DNA from: Sporocytophaga sp.
GTDB lineage: Bacteria > Bacteroidota > Bacteroidia > Cytophagales > Cytophagaceae
Direction: 5' to 3'
DNA length: 64,000 nucleotides
Assembly (NCBI GenBank): GCA_024707265.1
Contig: JANQAB010000003.1
Span: 558,001 to 622,000, forward strand
The notes below the pieces were generated by a model. That model made no database searches. It had not been told where the DNA came from and saw nothing but the letters and a program-made list of their open reading frames with translations. The stretch's first letter is position 1; each line of letters starts with the position of its first letter. Below are positions 28,447 through 39,694 of this stretch, piece by piece. The position numbers and the translations under genes were made by a program.

Positions 28447-28871
28447 AATACATTAAACAATTGGTGTATAAAAAGTCTATCAACTATTATATTAAGTCAG
28501 ATATATTCTGAGTTGTCGGTACTTTATCATAAAAATTTTAACTCATTTTTGAGAAAAAATAACTTCAGAAAAAGGTTTGATTTATTACAATTTGTAACAC
28601 ATTATCACATCCTATTCCTGCTTTTCAACATGAAAAATTAGTAATGATCACAAATTAATTCAATGACATTTATCATTTTTCAAAAAGTGATAAATGTCAG
28701 TATTCTATCTAACCTGTTAATGACCAATACCATTAAAAATACTTTAATCAGCAGTACCCGGATTTTGTCGATAAAAAGTCAATATACACTAAAAAATAAC
28801 TTCCTATAATTACATTTTATACCAAAAAACATTACAATAATTTCTGCTAAAAAAACAATGACTTTACCTTA
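28447..28871. other. Regulatory, gene-free region upstream of GAF-PAS gene
   Basis: About 425 nt, very AT-rich, no ORF. It holds a 12-bp perfect-arm dyad (28664-28699) and a second dyad TTAATG...CATTAA (28717-28736). Neither is followed by a T-run, so they look like operators rather than terminators. Confidence 0.5.
28664..28699. repeat. Inverted repeat with TGA-N6-TCA arms (Crp/Fnr-like)
   Basis: Left arm TGACATTTATCA (28664-28675) and right arm TGATAAATGTCA (28688-28699) are exact inverse complements, separated by TTTTTCAAAAAG, which can itself pair. Each arm also has the TGA-N6-TCA form typical of Fnr/Dnr/Crp half-site pairs. The two arms are 24 nt apart centre to centre. It lies about 220 nt upstream of the GAF-PAS gene start. 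Confidence 0.6.
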
Positions 28872-29703
28872 TTACTTTACCTGAAAATGAATATGATCAT
28901 CATGTCTCACCGCCTGGCAGCCATGAAACCTGATTTTTTTCGGATTGAAGGTTCAATCTTTGCTTTAAATGCGGTTCAATAAAAATCTTACTGACATGCT
29001 CCTCTTTTATCAAGAGCTCTAGTAAGGATTTAGTACGTTCAGCATCAAATTTAAAATCAGACTTACTATTTTGAGGAATGATGTATTTCAAAAAACTGTA
29101 CTGCAGATAACCTTTGCTTTTACAAAAGTCAGCAGTGTTTACTTCCCCCTGCTGTGGTTCTTCACAAATTCCATATCCTATGAAGGAAGGACTTTCATTG
29201 CTTTCTTTTCCTGAATGACTGTTAATATAGAAAAATGCCAGGTCAAGCTTTTTGCCATCACTATGACTCAAATGAGGCATCAAAGGAAATTGATCTATAA
29301 AAGGAAAACAAGCATCCAGATATCTAACTTCAGATCCAGAATACTTCTTACCCATTTCATCAGAAACATTCAGTATTGCTCTTCTAAGCTCTGGTTTCAC
29401 ATAATTACGATTGAGTACCAAGGTGATTTTATTCAATGGCTTCAGATGAGTTGCAGAAAACACAGGAAGAGGAACCCTGCCAAATAAAGCTGCTATTGGT
29501 GGTACAATAACAAAAGTTGAAATCAAATACAAAACTACAAACGAGGTCAATTTTAATAATGTAAATGCAACTTTACCTTTAATCTTTTTATCCAGAGATT
29601 TAAAAATGTAAAGGGTTAATAAATATACTAACCCTCCAATCTGACTGATTACCGTGAGTACACAGAAAATAAGTATTCTGACAATTATTCTGACTTTATT
29701 CAT
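28872..29703 (-). CDS. LAS/M15-like metallopeptidase-type membrane protein (frameshifted)
   Basis: As read, the frame from 29703 stops at 28900 (267 aa). It has two N-terminal membrane helices (~5-32 and ~45-75) and then a soluble domain with PLMPHLSHSDGKKLDLAFFY and SKIFIEPHLKQRL. HSDGKKLD has the spacing of the zinc motif HxxGxxxD of VanX/VanY/MepA peptidases. Removing one base from the T7 run (A7 in mRNA sense) at 28934-28940 replaces the last residues by KIRFHGCQAVRHDDHIHFQVK and a stop at 28872, restoring the second His site (HDDHIH). I therefore model 28872-29703. It is probably a membrane-anchored cell-wall peptidase; substrate unknown. Confidence 0.7.
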
Positions 29704-29721
29704 TCCAAAGAATGGATATAA

Positions 29722-30379
29722 CTATTTATCAAAATAAACGGTAAGACCCAAAATGAGAACATGCAACAGTGCCACTATCCAGAACACTTTAAGAGATGGC
29801 TTGGCGATTGAGCTTATCTGAGCTTTGATTTTTTCCGCTATAGTTGCCTGAATGCTAAAATCGGAATCCTGGAAATCGATACCATCAAGGCTTAATTTTT
29901 TAAACCCATAGTCCAGCACCTTTTTTCTGGATCTTATTAGCATTAGCATCTTTTCTGATCTCATCCAACAATCGGGTTTTGACAGTTACTCCGTCAATTC
30001 CATATCTAAGCCAATCTGGTTGCTTTGAAGAAATTTGTTTAAAACCTTTGGCTACTAAAGGTTCTACAAAATCCGCCAGTTTATTTTCCCAGATAAGGTA
30101 GATGGATGATTGTAAAGCATATTTATTTGCAAGCATGATATAAATAACCACAAGAACTATGGAGACAATAAGCAGAAGGTTACTCCATACATCCCCTACT
30201 GGTGCGGCTGCCAGATAAGTATCATTTGAAACATTATCCTGTACCGATGATGTACCTCTGATAATTAAAGCAGTAATGATACCAACCAATGACAATGTTA
30301 CACCTATAAGGACCGCCTTTAACCAGCTAAAAAAAGACTTCCCTGCGATGGAAGTAAAGAGTTTTAAATTTTCGTTCAT
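29722..30379 (-). CDS. Hypothetical membrane protein (frameshifted)
   Basis: Two overlapping frames fit one gene. The first (30379-29900) has membrane helices at ~18-42 and ~66-88 and ends ...LLDEIRKDANANKIQKK before going out of frame. The second continues VLDYGFKKLSLDGIDFQDSDF... and ends with a third helix (VFWIVALLHVLILGLTVYF). They join at the T6 run 29931-29936 (A6 in sense) if one base is removed, giving about 218 aa. I do not recognise the family. It lies 18 nt upstream of the peptidase-like gene, so the two are probably an operon. Confidence 0.6.
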
Positions 30380-30530
30380 ACTATTAAAAAAAGAAGTTAA
30401 GTTTAAAAATAATCAAAAATTACAACCTAAATAAAGTCTAAAAATCTGAAAAAGAATAATGAATTGAAAATAAGAATTCCTGAATTATATATAAACTTCT
30501 TTATGATGAATGAAAAAATTTAATTCTTTT

Positions 30531-30719
30531 TTACCTGTCCAAAGTCATTTTAAGTTTTAGCAAAACCTCCTCAATAAATTTATTTCTTTCTGAACATCTG
30601 GCCTTTAACCGATCAATCTCCCTTTTTTTTAGCTCCAATTGAAAAAGCCTCTCTTGCAAATGCATAATCTTACGTTCCAGTTCAATCTGCCTTTGATTGA
30701 TATATTCTAGTCTGTTCAT
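30531..30719 (-). CDS. Small coiled-coil protein (hypothetical)
   Basis: A 62-aa ORF, almost entirely charged heptad-like helix (LERKIMHLQERLFQLELKKREIDRLKARC). The start context is A-rich without a clear Shine-Dalgarno. Composition is protein-like and no other frame explains the region. It is not similar to any family I know; it could be spurious. Confidence 0.4.
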   Translation of the reverse strand: MNRLEYINQRQIELERKIMHLQERLFQLELKKREIDRLKARCSERNKFIEEVLLKLKMTLDR

Positions 30720-30886
30720 AAAAAAATACTATTTAATATTAAACATTAATCCTTGAAGAATGTTATTAGAGTGTAAATAGTACCATTACAAATACTTAAT
30801 TATCTAATTACAAAGGCTTAAGCAAATTACCAAAGGCAAGATCGTTCTGGCAACTCTGATAACTAAAAATGTTTTATTTTTTGATC

Positions 30887-30894
30887 TATATTTG
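30887..30894 (+). promoter_or_regulatory. Possible -7 box of the light-signalling operon
   Basis: TATATTTG matches TAnnTTTG, 44 nt upstream of the GTG start of the kinase gene. No clear TTG is found at the expected distance upstream. Confidence 0.3.
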
Positions 30895-30938
30895 AGTTTC
30901 AGACAGAAAAGATCTCACTAATATCTAACAGGAAATCT

Positions 30939-33900
30939 GTGAAACCGCACTTAACACATGAAGAATCTAATAGTTTCCCAATTATAGGAATTGGAGCCTC
31001 AGCAGGAGGACTGGAAGCTATTATGGAATTCTTTGACAACCTCAAACTGGAGGTTAACGCAGCATTTGTCATTATTCAGCATTTGTCTCCCGACTATAAA
31101 AGCATGATGCCTCAGCTTCTTTCCAAGCATACAAAAATGCGGATTTTTGAAGCTAAGGAAGATATCATTATTGAACCAGGCAGCATCTATGTAATCACTC
31201 CAGGCAGAAATATCACATTAAGCAACAACAGATTAAAGCTCCATGAAAAGATAGCCGGAAAAGTTCCTAACATGGCCATTGATATATTTTTCAAGTCTTT
31301 GGCAGATGAACGAGGCCCCAATGCAATAGGAGTCGTACTCTCCGGAACTGGCACTGATGGGACTAAAGGTCTTGAAGAAATTAGAAATGCAGGTGGCCTT
31401 GCTATCGTGCAGGATCCCCTTACCGCCAAGTTCGACGGCATGCCTAAAAATGCCATTGACACAGGCAATGCAGACATGATTCTCACAGTAAGTCAAATTC
31501 CTGATGAAATTATCAATTTTCTTCATGACATTCCCGGAAATATTATTCCAGGCAGATTGTCTGATGAGGAAGAAGTAATCATTCACGAAATTCTGAGTAT
31601 CATTCACAGGAGAGGCGGAAACGATTTTACATCCTACAAACCATCCACCATAAGTAGAAGAATCGCCAAAAGGATGGCTCTGAATAACTTTAAAAAGATT
31701 ATTGATTACAGGGAATTCCTTCACACGAATAAAGAAGAACTTGATATACTTGCTCAGGACTTTCTTATTGGCGTTACAAAATTTTTCAGAGACAAAGATT
31801 CTTTCAATATTCTGGAGCAGGAAGTAATCCCTTCACTGTTTAATACAAATGAGAAAGAGATAAAAATATGGGTAGCTGCCTGCAGTACAGGAGAAGAAGC
31901 TTACAGTATTGCTATCCTTATGCAGGAGTATATCTTAAAACATGGACTTACGCATCAGGTAAAAATATTTGCAACCGATATCAATAAAGCTGCGCTGGAG
32001 ACTGCATCCAAAGGGATTTATCCGGCTTCTATTGAAAATGATGTTTCAGATGCCCGTTTAAAAACATGGTTTGAAAAGTCAGGTGATCATTACAAAATAA
32101 ATGGCCACTTAAGAAAGATGATCGTTTTCGCTCAGCACGATCTTATTAAAAATGCTCCCTATAGCAGAATAGATCTTATTTCTTGCAGAAACCTGCTCAT
32201 CTATTTAAATCAGGGATTACAGAAAAATATCTTATCCAAGTTTTATTTCAGTATAAAGCCAAGCAGATATTTATTCCTCGGAACAAGCGAAAACATTGGA
32301 GAACTGAGCCAGGAATTTCATGAATTACATAAAAAACACAGAATATATCAGAAAACAAGTAACAAAAGAAAATTATCAGCTGAGAATTATGGAGGATTAG
32401 GAGGGTTCACGCTCCATAACCCTTCTTTATTTAAATTCCCGGAGTCTTCTCACAAGCCCTTTGCATTTCCTTCTGCTCCTGCACCTAACCTGACAGATTT
32501 GTTGCTTACTCATTCAGGCTTTAGTGCAGTCTGTATCAATGAGAACTATGAGCTGACCCAGGCTTCTGGTGACTATGAAAAGTATATTCATTTTAAGCCA
32601 AAACATCTTGAATTGAATATACTAAAAATAGTATCGGAAGAACTATCCATAATACTGGGATCTTCTATCCGCAAGGCAATCAAACATAATGAGACAATAA
32701 AACTTGATAGAATAACACTTCAGGAAGAGCATTCCAAACGGAACATACAAATCATTATTTCCCCAACCACAGAAAAAAAGACTGATAAAAAAATTTACTG
32801 GATATTCTTTAAAGAATTACCGGCTACGGAAACACCTTTAAAAGAGATCACCATAGACCTCAGCGAGCAAAAGTACATTACGTCAGAACGTATCATGGAG
32901 CTTGAAGATGAATTGGTGGAAACTAGAGAAAACCTTCAAACTGCTGTTGAAGAACTGGAAACCTCAAATGAGGAAATGCAGTCTTCAAATGAAGAATTGG
33001 TCTCTGCAAATGAAGAATTACAAAGTACGAATGAAGAACTTCAGTCACTGAATGAAGAGCTTCACTCTGTAAATGCAGAGTTTCAGATCAAGATAAAAGA
33101 ATTGATTGAGCTTAATGATGATTTGAATAATTTCTTCAAAAGTTCTGACATATCTCAGATTTTCATCAACAAGGATCTAGTTATCAGAAAATTTACTCCT
33201 ATTTCAGCAAAACAAATAAACCTTATTGAAACCGATATAGGCAGGCCTATTGCTCATATTTCTATTAACATCAACCACCCCAGGCTTATAGATGATATTC
33301 AGTATGTGATCAACACAAAATCCACGTTGCAAAAGGAGATCCAATCCTACAACAACTTGTGGTATCAGATGAAAATAATGCCCTATACCAAGCAGGATCA
33401 GACAGTGGATGGAGCAATTATTACTTTTATTGATATTACATATCTGAAGAGCCTGAACAATCTAATCTCAGGAGTCATCAACAGCTCACTCAACGGAATC
33501 ATGGCTCTGGAACCAATCAAGGATGCCGATGGGAATATTACTGACATGAGCTTTGTACTAGCCAACAGCACTTTAGGAAAAATATTCAGAAAAAAAACGG
33601 AAGACTTTAATGGCAAACTTCTGAAGTCGGAGTTTCCGGAAATCATAACTCCAGAGATCTTTGAAAAACTTATAATGGCTTATGAAAACAACGACTTATT
33701 ACATACTGAACAGTATAGCGAAAAACAACATAAGTGGTTTGAATTGTCAGCGGTAAAAACGGGGCTGACTTTAGTCATTACAATCGTTGATATTACCGAG
33801 AAGCGGGAAGCAGAGCTCAGGATCAGAGAAGCTTATGAAGAACTTAAAAAAGACTCAGAAAAACCTTCAGCAACTAAATGATCATCTGGAAGAAAGAGTT

Positions 33901-35071
33901 GAGAAAAGAACCAGAGATCTTACTATAAGTCAGGAACGCTACAAAGCACTTTCACTGGCCACCAACGATGCTATCTACGATTGGGAATTCTCCTCCAATA
34001 CTGTATGGTGGAATGAAGGTTTCAAAAACATGTTCGGATATGAAAATACCGATGAAGCCAAAGGTATAGAATCAAGGTTTGAAAAGATACATCCTGAAGA
34101 CCGGCACAAAATAATTGAGAGCGTACAAAACAGCATCACTCAGGGTAAAACTCAGTGGCAGGAAGAATACAGATTTGAAAAATCAGATGGAAGTTATTCC
34201 AATGTGCTGGACAGAGCCTACATTCTCCATTTCGAAGATGGAATGCCTTACAGAATAATCGGGTCAATAGTTGATCTTACTTCACTAAAGAAGACTCAGC
34301 TTGAACTTGAAAAAACAAATAAAAACCTTGTCAGAATTAATGCCGACCTTGATAATTTTATTTATACAGCCTCACACGACCTGAAAGCACCAATTCTGAA
34401 CATTGAAGGGCTAGTTCAAACAATAAAACTGGAGATATTGCCAAAAAGCGAAGATGATGATTTTAAATCTCTTCTGGAAATGGTTGATATATCAATAGCC
34501 AAATTTAAAGAGACCATAAGAGACCTGACTGAAATTGCAAAAGTTCAGAAAGAGATTATGATAGATCAGGAATTAATAGACCTGAAGGAAACTATCGAAG
34601 AAACAAAATTATCTATATTAGATTCCTTTAATAAAAATAACGTTACCCTTGAAACCAATCTTCAGGTTCCTCTCATTCTATTTTCAAAAAAGAACCTTAG
34701 GAGTATCTTTTATAATTTTATCAGCAATGGTATAAAATACAGGCACCCTGACAGAGCCCCCCACCTTAAAATTTCCTCTGAAGCTATTGGTGAATTTGTA
34801 GCAATATCATTTAGCGACAATGGTCTTGGCATTGAAGAAGAAAAAGCTTGATCAGATGTTTGGTATGTTTAAACGCTTCCATGCTCACGTGGACGGTACG
34901 GGAATTGGATTGTATATTGTAAAAAAGATCGTGGAAAATGCAGGAGGAAAGATCAATGTGGAAAGTAAACTGGATAAAGGAACAACATTTAAAATTTTTC
35001 TCAAGACAAATAACATTCAACAACTGAGTGATGACTTAACGAATTCAAAAAAAATTACTCATGGAAAATAA
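30939..35071 (+). CDS. CheB-CheR-PAS-histidine kinase fusion (two frameshifts)
   Basis: GTG start after AGGAAATCT. CheB methylesterase (~12-200: [24 protein letters not shown] triad). CheR methyltransferase (~215-470: [52 protein letters not shown]). A linker; a Glu-rich coiled coil (~640-710, repeats of SxNEELxSxNEEL); two PAS-like domains. A frameshift at A6 33846-33851 follows, then a PAS, a HisKA ([16 protein letters not shown]) and an N-box ([12 protein letters not shown]). A second frameshift occurs at A5 34841-34845 between [10 protein letters not shown] and [11 protein letters not shown]...[14 protein letters not shown]. Dropping one A at each site gives one ~1377-aa protein. It overlaps the phytochrome gene by 11 nt. 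No receptor or CheW/A genes are nearby. Confidence 0.85.
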
Positions 35072-36577
35072 CCCTAGTAAAAAGAACTACGATTCAGAAT
35101 TTTGCGGTAACCTGCCTCTGAATTTTATTAATACCATCCAACCCTATGGGGCACTTATAGTTCTTGAAAAAGTAAAATGGACAATTATACAAGTCAGTGA
35201 AAATATAAAAGAGCTATTTGATAAGGAGGTGCAGGAAGTACTAAACAATGCTCTGTCATCTTTTTTGTCAAAGGATGACTATGAAGCTCTTTTATTAAAA
35301 ATCAATGATGATAGTTTAAGAGAAAGAATTCCTTTACACTTCAGCTTTAACAATCATGAATGTTTTGCAATTGCCCATTTTAAAGATGGTCAAGTGATCA
35401 TAGAACTTGAAAGAGTTCCTGTTATCAAGAAGGATTTTTCTTACCTCTATCAAGACGTTAAATTCATTGTTGCAAAGCTCAAAAATGTTGATAGTATCAC
35501 ACAGATCAGTCAGATATCTTGCGAAGAGATCAAGAGAATATCAGGCTTTGACAAAGTCATGATTTATCAGTTTGACGAATCATGGAATGGGCAGGTAATT
35601 GCTGAAGCTAAAAATGAAGGTATGGATGCCTATTTAGGGCTAAGATTCCCCGCTTCTGATATCCCCAGACAAGCAAGAGAATTGTACTTTAATAATCCAT
35701 ACAGATTTATTCCTGACAGAAGTTATAAGGCTGTAAAGCTTAACCCCATACTGAATCCAAGTACTTTCAGATATACGAATCTCGGAGATTGTAATTTAAG
35801 AGCTGTAGCTCCGGTTCATCTTGAGTATCTTCACAATATGAAAGTTGAGACTTCTATGTCAACGCCTATAATAAAAAATGATAAGTTATGGGGCTTGATT
35901 TCCTGTCATCATAGAGTTGCCAGAGAAATACCATATGATTTAAGGTCTGCATTTGAGTTATTGTCTAACATATTATCTACCCAGCTTGTATTAAACGAAA
36001 AACAAAATGATCTGCTTGTAAGCTCTCAACTTAGTTCGATACAGACAAGACTTTACAGGCAAATGAACTCAACACCTAACTTTATCGATGGGTTGCTTGA
36101 AAATAATAATTTACTGGAGCTTCTTGACATACAAGGTGCTGTAGTAATTTGTAATGACAAAATCAAAGAATTGGGTAAAACTCCTGAATCTTCATTTATC
36201 AAAGAACTTGCTTATTGGCTGAAGGTAAAAAAGATTGATAAAACTTTTCATTCAGACACAACCCTGCTGGAACTTGATGCAAATTATAAATACAAAGAGG
36301 AAGCGAGTGGAATAATTGTGATTCCTATTTCTGGAAAACGAGGTGAATATATTGTCGGATTTCGTCCGGAAATCGTTCAGACTGTTCATTGGGGGGCAAT
36401 CCTGATGAAGCCATTCATTTTGAATCTGATCAGAAAACTTATCATCCCAGAAACTCATTCAGCACCTGGAAAGAAACTGTTAAAAATACTTCCAAGGCCT
36501 GGACACCCCAAACACTAAAGGCTGCGGACGAACTTCAAAAATCGATTATTGATATTCTTAACAGAAGCCAGAACTAG
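35061..36577 (+). CDS. bphP: Bacteriophytochrome photosensory module without kinase (frameshifted near 3' end)
   Basis: PAS-GAF-PHY protein of about 505 aa. The chromophore Cys is expected near the N-terminus and is present (Cys15, SEFCGNLPLNFINTIQPYGALIVL). GAF has PASDIPRQARELYFNNPYRFIPD and APVHLEYLHNMKVETSMSTPI...WGLISCHH with the conserved His residues. The PHY tongue is split by a 1-nt shift at the G6 run 36391-36396. One extra G joins ...FRPEIVQTVHW to GGNPDEAIHFESDQKTYHPRNSF with the PRxSF motif, ending at 36577. The protein stops right after PHY (QKSIIDILNRSQN), where other phytochromes continue into a histidine kinase. It is translationally coupled to the upstream kinase and followed by heme oxygenase. 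Confidence 0.9.
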
Positions 36578-36608
36578 TTGAGTAACCGAATTATTCTTTT
36601 AAGGATTT

Positions 36609-37178
36609 ATGCTTCTTGATAAAATTAAAAAGCAAACCGCCGAAAATCATGCTGCTATGGAAAATAGTAATGTCATGAAGCCTGTAATGAATCGGGAGCT
36701 TAACCTTGAGTCTTACAAAAAGATACTCATTAAATTTTACGGCTTTTTTCAGCCGCTTGAAGATTCAATTAACCGTTTTTCTGACATCCATAATTATCTT
36801 CCTGATTTAGAAACTAGAAGAAAATCATATGCAATAAAAGAGGACCTTTACAGACTTGGCTATAAAAGTGAAATTGACATTTGTAAGGACCTACCCGAAA
36901 TCAAAACTTTGTCTCAGGCCCTGGGATGTCTTTATGTAATGGAAGGTTCAACGCTCGGGGGCAGGATGATATCCAGAATAATCACAGAGAACCTTTTACT
37001 TGATAAAGACTCCGGGGTTAGCTTCTTCAGCGGGTATGGAGAAGAGACAGGCAAGAAATGGAAATTATTCTGTGTGGCATTAACAGAGTATAGCGCAGCA
37101 GCAAAGGACGATAACACAATCATCAACGCTGCAAATGAAACATTCATTAAATTTAAAAGCTGGGCAGAAACAGAATAG
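36609..37178 (+). CDS. bphO: Heme oxygenase, biliverdin-producing (BphO type)
   Basis: 189 aa. Proximal heme ligand His in KKQTAENHAAME (His14). Distal helix LGCLYVMEGSTLGGRMISRII, diagnostic of phytochrome-linked heme oxygenases. It opens heme to biliverdin, the chromophore needed by the photoreceptor encoded 31 nt upstream. Start ATG at 36609 just after AAGGA. The heme that feeds it may come from the hmu system encoded elsewhere in the window (inference). Confidence 0.93.
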   Translation: MLLDKIKKQTAENHAAMENSNVMKPVMNRELNLESYKKILIKFYGFFQPLEDSINRFSDIHNYLPDLETRRKSYAIKEDLYRLGYKSEIDICKDLPEIKTLSQALGCLYVMEGSTLGGRMISRIITENLLLDKDSGVSFFSGYGEETGKKWKLFCVALTEYSAAAKDDNTIINAANETFIKFKSWAETE

Positions 37179-37298
37179 AAAAGGCATATAATGAGTTGCT
37201 TTTAAACCACAAATTATTAATATTGAATAATTCAATTCTGTTTTGTTCTTATGTTTATCACTTTTTAACCTTTTCAAACAACTAAACTTAATATTGCA

Positions 37299-37682
37299 AT
37301 GAAAAAGATTGATAAAATTCTTCTCGTTGATAATGATAGCGTAAATAATTTTTTAAATGCCAGGCTTCTTAAAAAGCTTGAAATAGCTAACGAAATAAAT
37401 GTAGCATTAAACGGAAGAGAAGCTATTAACCATCTTAATAAAAGCGCTACCTGTCCTGAGTTAATTCTTCTAGACATCAATATGCCTGTGATGGATGGCT
37501 TTGAATTCCTGAATTCCTATAAAACACATACTTCAAGTGATCCGGTAATTGTCGTTCTTACAACTTCTTCTAATGAAAACGATATCAATAAACTGGAAAA
37601 TCACCCTTCAGTAATGGGATATCTTAACAAACCACTGACCGCAGAGAAGATTAATTTGGTTCTGGAAAAGCATTTTAGCTGA
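37299..37682 (+). CDS. Single-domain response regulator (Rcp1/CheY-like)
   Basis: A 127-aa receiver without output domain. The acidic pair is in ILLVDNDS, the phospho-acceptor in LILLDINMPVMDGFEF, the Thr in VLTTSS, and the Lys in GYLNKPLT. All are intact, in contrast to the LuxR-type regulator at 12425. The loop and length resemble Rcp-type regulators paired with phytochrome kinases. It lies 120 nt after the heme oxygenase gene, last in the operon and before a terminator. It is probably the phosphorelay target of the split phytochrome kinase. Confidence 0.9.
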   Translation: MKKIDKILLVDNDSVNNFLNARLLKKLEIANEINVALNGREAINHLNKSATCPELILLDINMPVMDGFEFLNSYKTHTSSDPVIVVLTTSSNENDINKLENHPSVMGYLNKPLTAEKINLVLEKHFS

Positions 37683-37690
37683 TATATAAA

Positions 37691-37719
37691 AAATAAGGAT
37701 CCTGATGGGATCCTTATTT
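37691..37719. terminator. Convergent bidirectional terminator
   Basis: AAATAAGGATCC and GGATCCTTATTT form a perfect 12-bp stem with loop TGATG and A/T runs on both sides. It separates the response regulator (+) from the OmpA-type gene (-). Confidence 0.88.
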
Positions 37720-39655
37720 TTATTCAACGATCATCAACTCTGTCCTACGGTTAAGCTGTTTATTTTTGGGGCTGTCATTAGGCACCATAGGCCTATTAGG
37801 TCCATAACCATTGCTGATAAGCCGATCTGCCCTTATTCCTTTTTTAATCAGGTATTCCGTAACAGTAGCAGCTCTCTTTTTAGATAACTCCATGTTGTAT
37901 CCCCGATTACCATCGCTATCAGAGTGCCCGGATACTTCTAATTTTATATTGGGATATTTTAATAAAAAATTATAAATCCTTGTAAGCTCAATTTCAGATT
38001 CAGGTCTTAGGGAGGCTTCATTTACATTAAAGAATATATTTCTAAGCACAATGATAGTACCCTTTTTAAGAGGCTTCAGGTAGATATCCTCATCAATCTC
38101 TTCGTATTTATTAAGACCTGAAACATCAAGATTTTTTGAATAAAAAGAATAATTCTCCGATTCAACCGCAATATTGTAATTACGTCCGGTAGGTAAAGCA
38201 ATGATATATTTACCTGAACTTTTATTTGGCAAAAATTTACCTACAGGCTTTTGAGTAGAATTATCAGATATCTCAATCTTAGCATCAATAGGTTTTAATG
38301 TCAACTCATCTATTACACGTCCTTTCCATACAACCACAGGAGCAAGAGCTACATTTCTTTCAAGCATGTATATATCTTTCTCTCCGCTCCCTCCTTCTCT
38401 TACAGAAGAAAAGTAAGCTCTTGAATTATCAGCAGACCACGTAAAATAAACGTCATCATCTGCAGTGTTGATCGGATATCCGATATTCTCAGGATTAGAT
38501 AATATTTCACCAGTTTCAAGATCTATTTCAACCGAAAAAAATATCAAAACCTCCCATAGAGTTATAACTTCTCGAACTGAAATAAAGGGTCTTTCCATCT
38601 GCATGAATAAAAGGAGACAACTCATCGTCCGGAGTATTTACCTGTGGGCCCAGTAATATAGGAGTACTATACTCACCGTTATCCTGCATTCTGGTCATAT
38701 AAATATCTGTACCACCTACGCCCCCAGGTTTATTACTTGTAAAAAACAAGACTTTATGATCGGAAGACAAACTTCCGCTCGATTCCCAGAAAGGGGAATT
38801 AATTCTAGGTCCGAGGTTTTTCGGAGATGACCAGTTTTTCCCATCCAGGTTACTTATATATAAATCACCACCGTTAGAAGTAGCTTTGTAAATAAGCATT
38901 TGTTGCCCATCGGCACTTAGACCTATACAAGCATCATGACTCTCTGTATTTATCTTACTCCCAACACCATCTGCAAGAGACCATGTTGTATCCTTTTTTG
39001 AAAAATAAATATCTTCATAATAATGAAAGTCTTCATGAAGCATCTGGCCAGTACTATTATCTCTTCGTGATGTAAAATAAAGAATGGATTCATCAGCAGA
39101 AATAACAGGATTGTAATCCGGAAACTTTGAATTCACATTAGGTCCAAGATTTTGTACTTTAATTTCCAGAGGCATTGCGATGAGCTTTATTCCGTTATGA
39201 CAATTCCTGATCAGATTATCCAATTCCTGTACTCTGTTTCTCTCCGATCCTTTCAACTGCTGCTGAAATGCCGTGTAATACGGAATGGCCTCTTTAAAAT
39301 TATGGGTTAAATGATTGGCTCTTCCTAAATAAAAATTCAGCTCTCGTATCGCACATCCTTTTGATTTCGCATCATCCAGATAAGACAATGCTTTTGAATA
39401 ACTTTTTAATTCACAATAACATGCCCCCAGATAATACTTAATACCGGAATGTTCTTTATCAATATTCTCCGCAATTATAAAGTTTTCCAATGCACCTTTA
39501 TAGTCACCATCTGCAAAAAACGATACACCGTACTCATAATGTTTTTTTGCCTTTTTGTTAGCAGGGGGTTGACCATGACTTACTAAAGCCCCAACAAGAA
39601 TAAATGTAAAGATTAAGATATACTGTTTTATGAAATTCATTTTTAAATATAACAA
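37720..39655 (-). CDS. TPR-PD40-OmpA outer membrane protein (frameshifted)
   Basis: Two frames form one ~640-aa protein. Signal peptide; TPR-like helices (~35-130, KKHYEYGVSFFADGDYKGALENF). PD40 beta-propeller repeats (PVISADESILYFTSRR, ACIGLSADGQQMLIY, SGSLSSDHKVLFFTSNKPGG, SPFIHADGKTLYFSSRS). Then, after a shift at the A7 run 38535-38541, more propeller, a carboxypeptidase-regulatory-like domain and an OmpA domain (LRPESEIELTRIYNFLLKYPNIKLEVSGHSDSDGNRGYNMELSKKRA) that should bind peptidoglycan. Similar proteins (PorE-like and those next to PorP/SprF) anchor T9SS or motility complexes. Third gene of the adhesin operon, 39 nt after PorP/SprF. Confidence 0.85.
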
Positions 39656-39694
39656 GTATTAAACTTTATACAAACCAACAATGGTTGAGGTGGT

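Noticed and set aside
29722..29964. Separate 80-aa gene starting at 29964
   Set aside because: Its first ~15 residues overlap the end of the upstream frame, and joining the two at the T6 run gives one sensible membrane protein.
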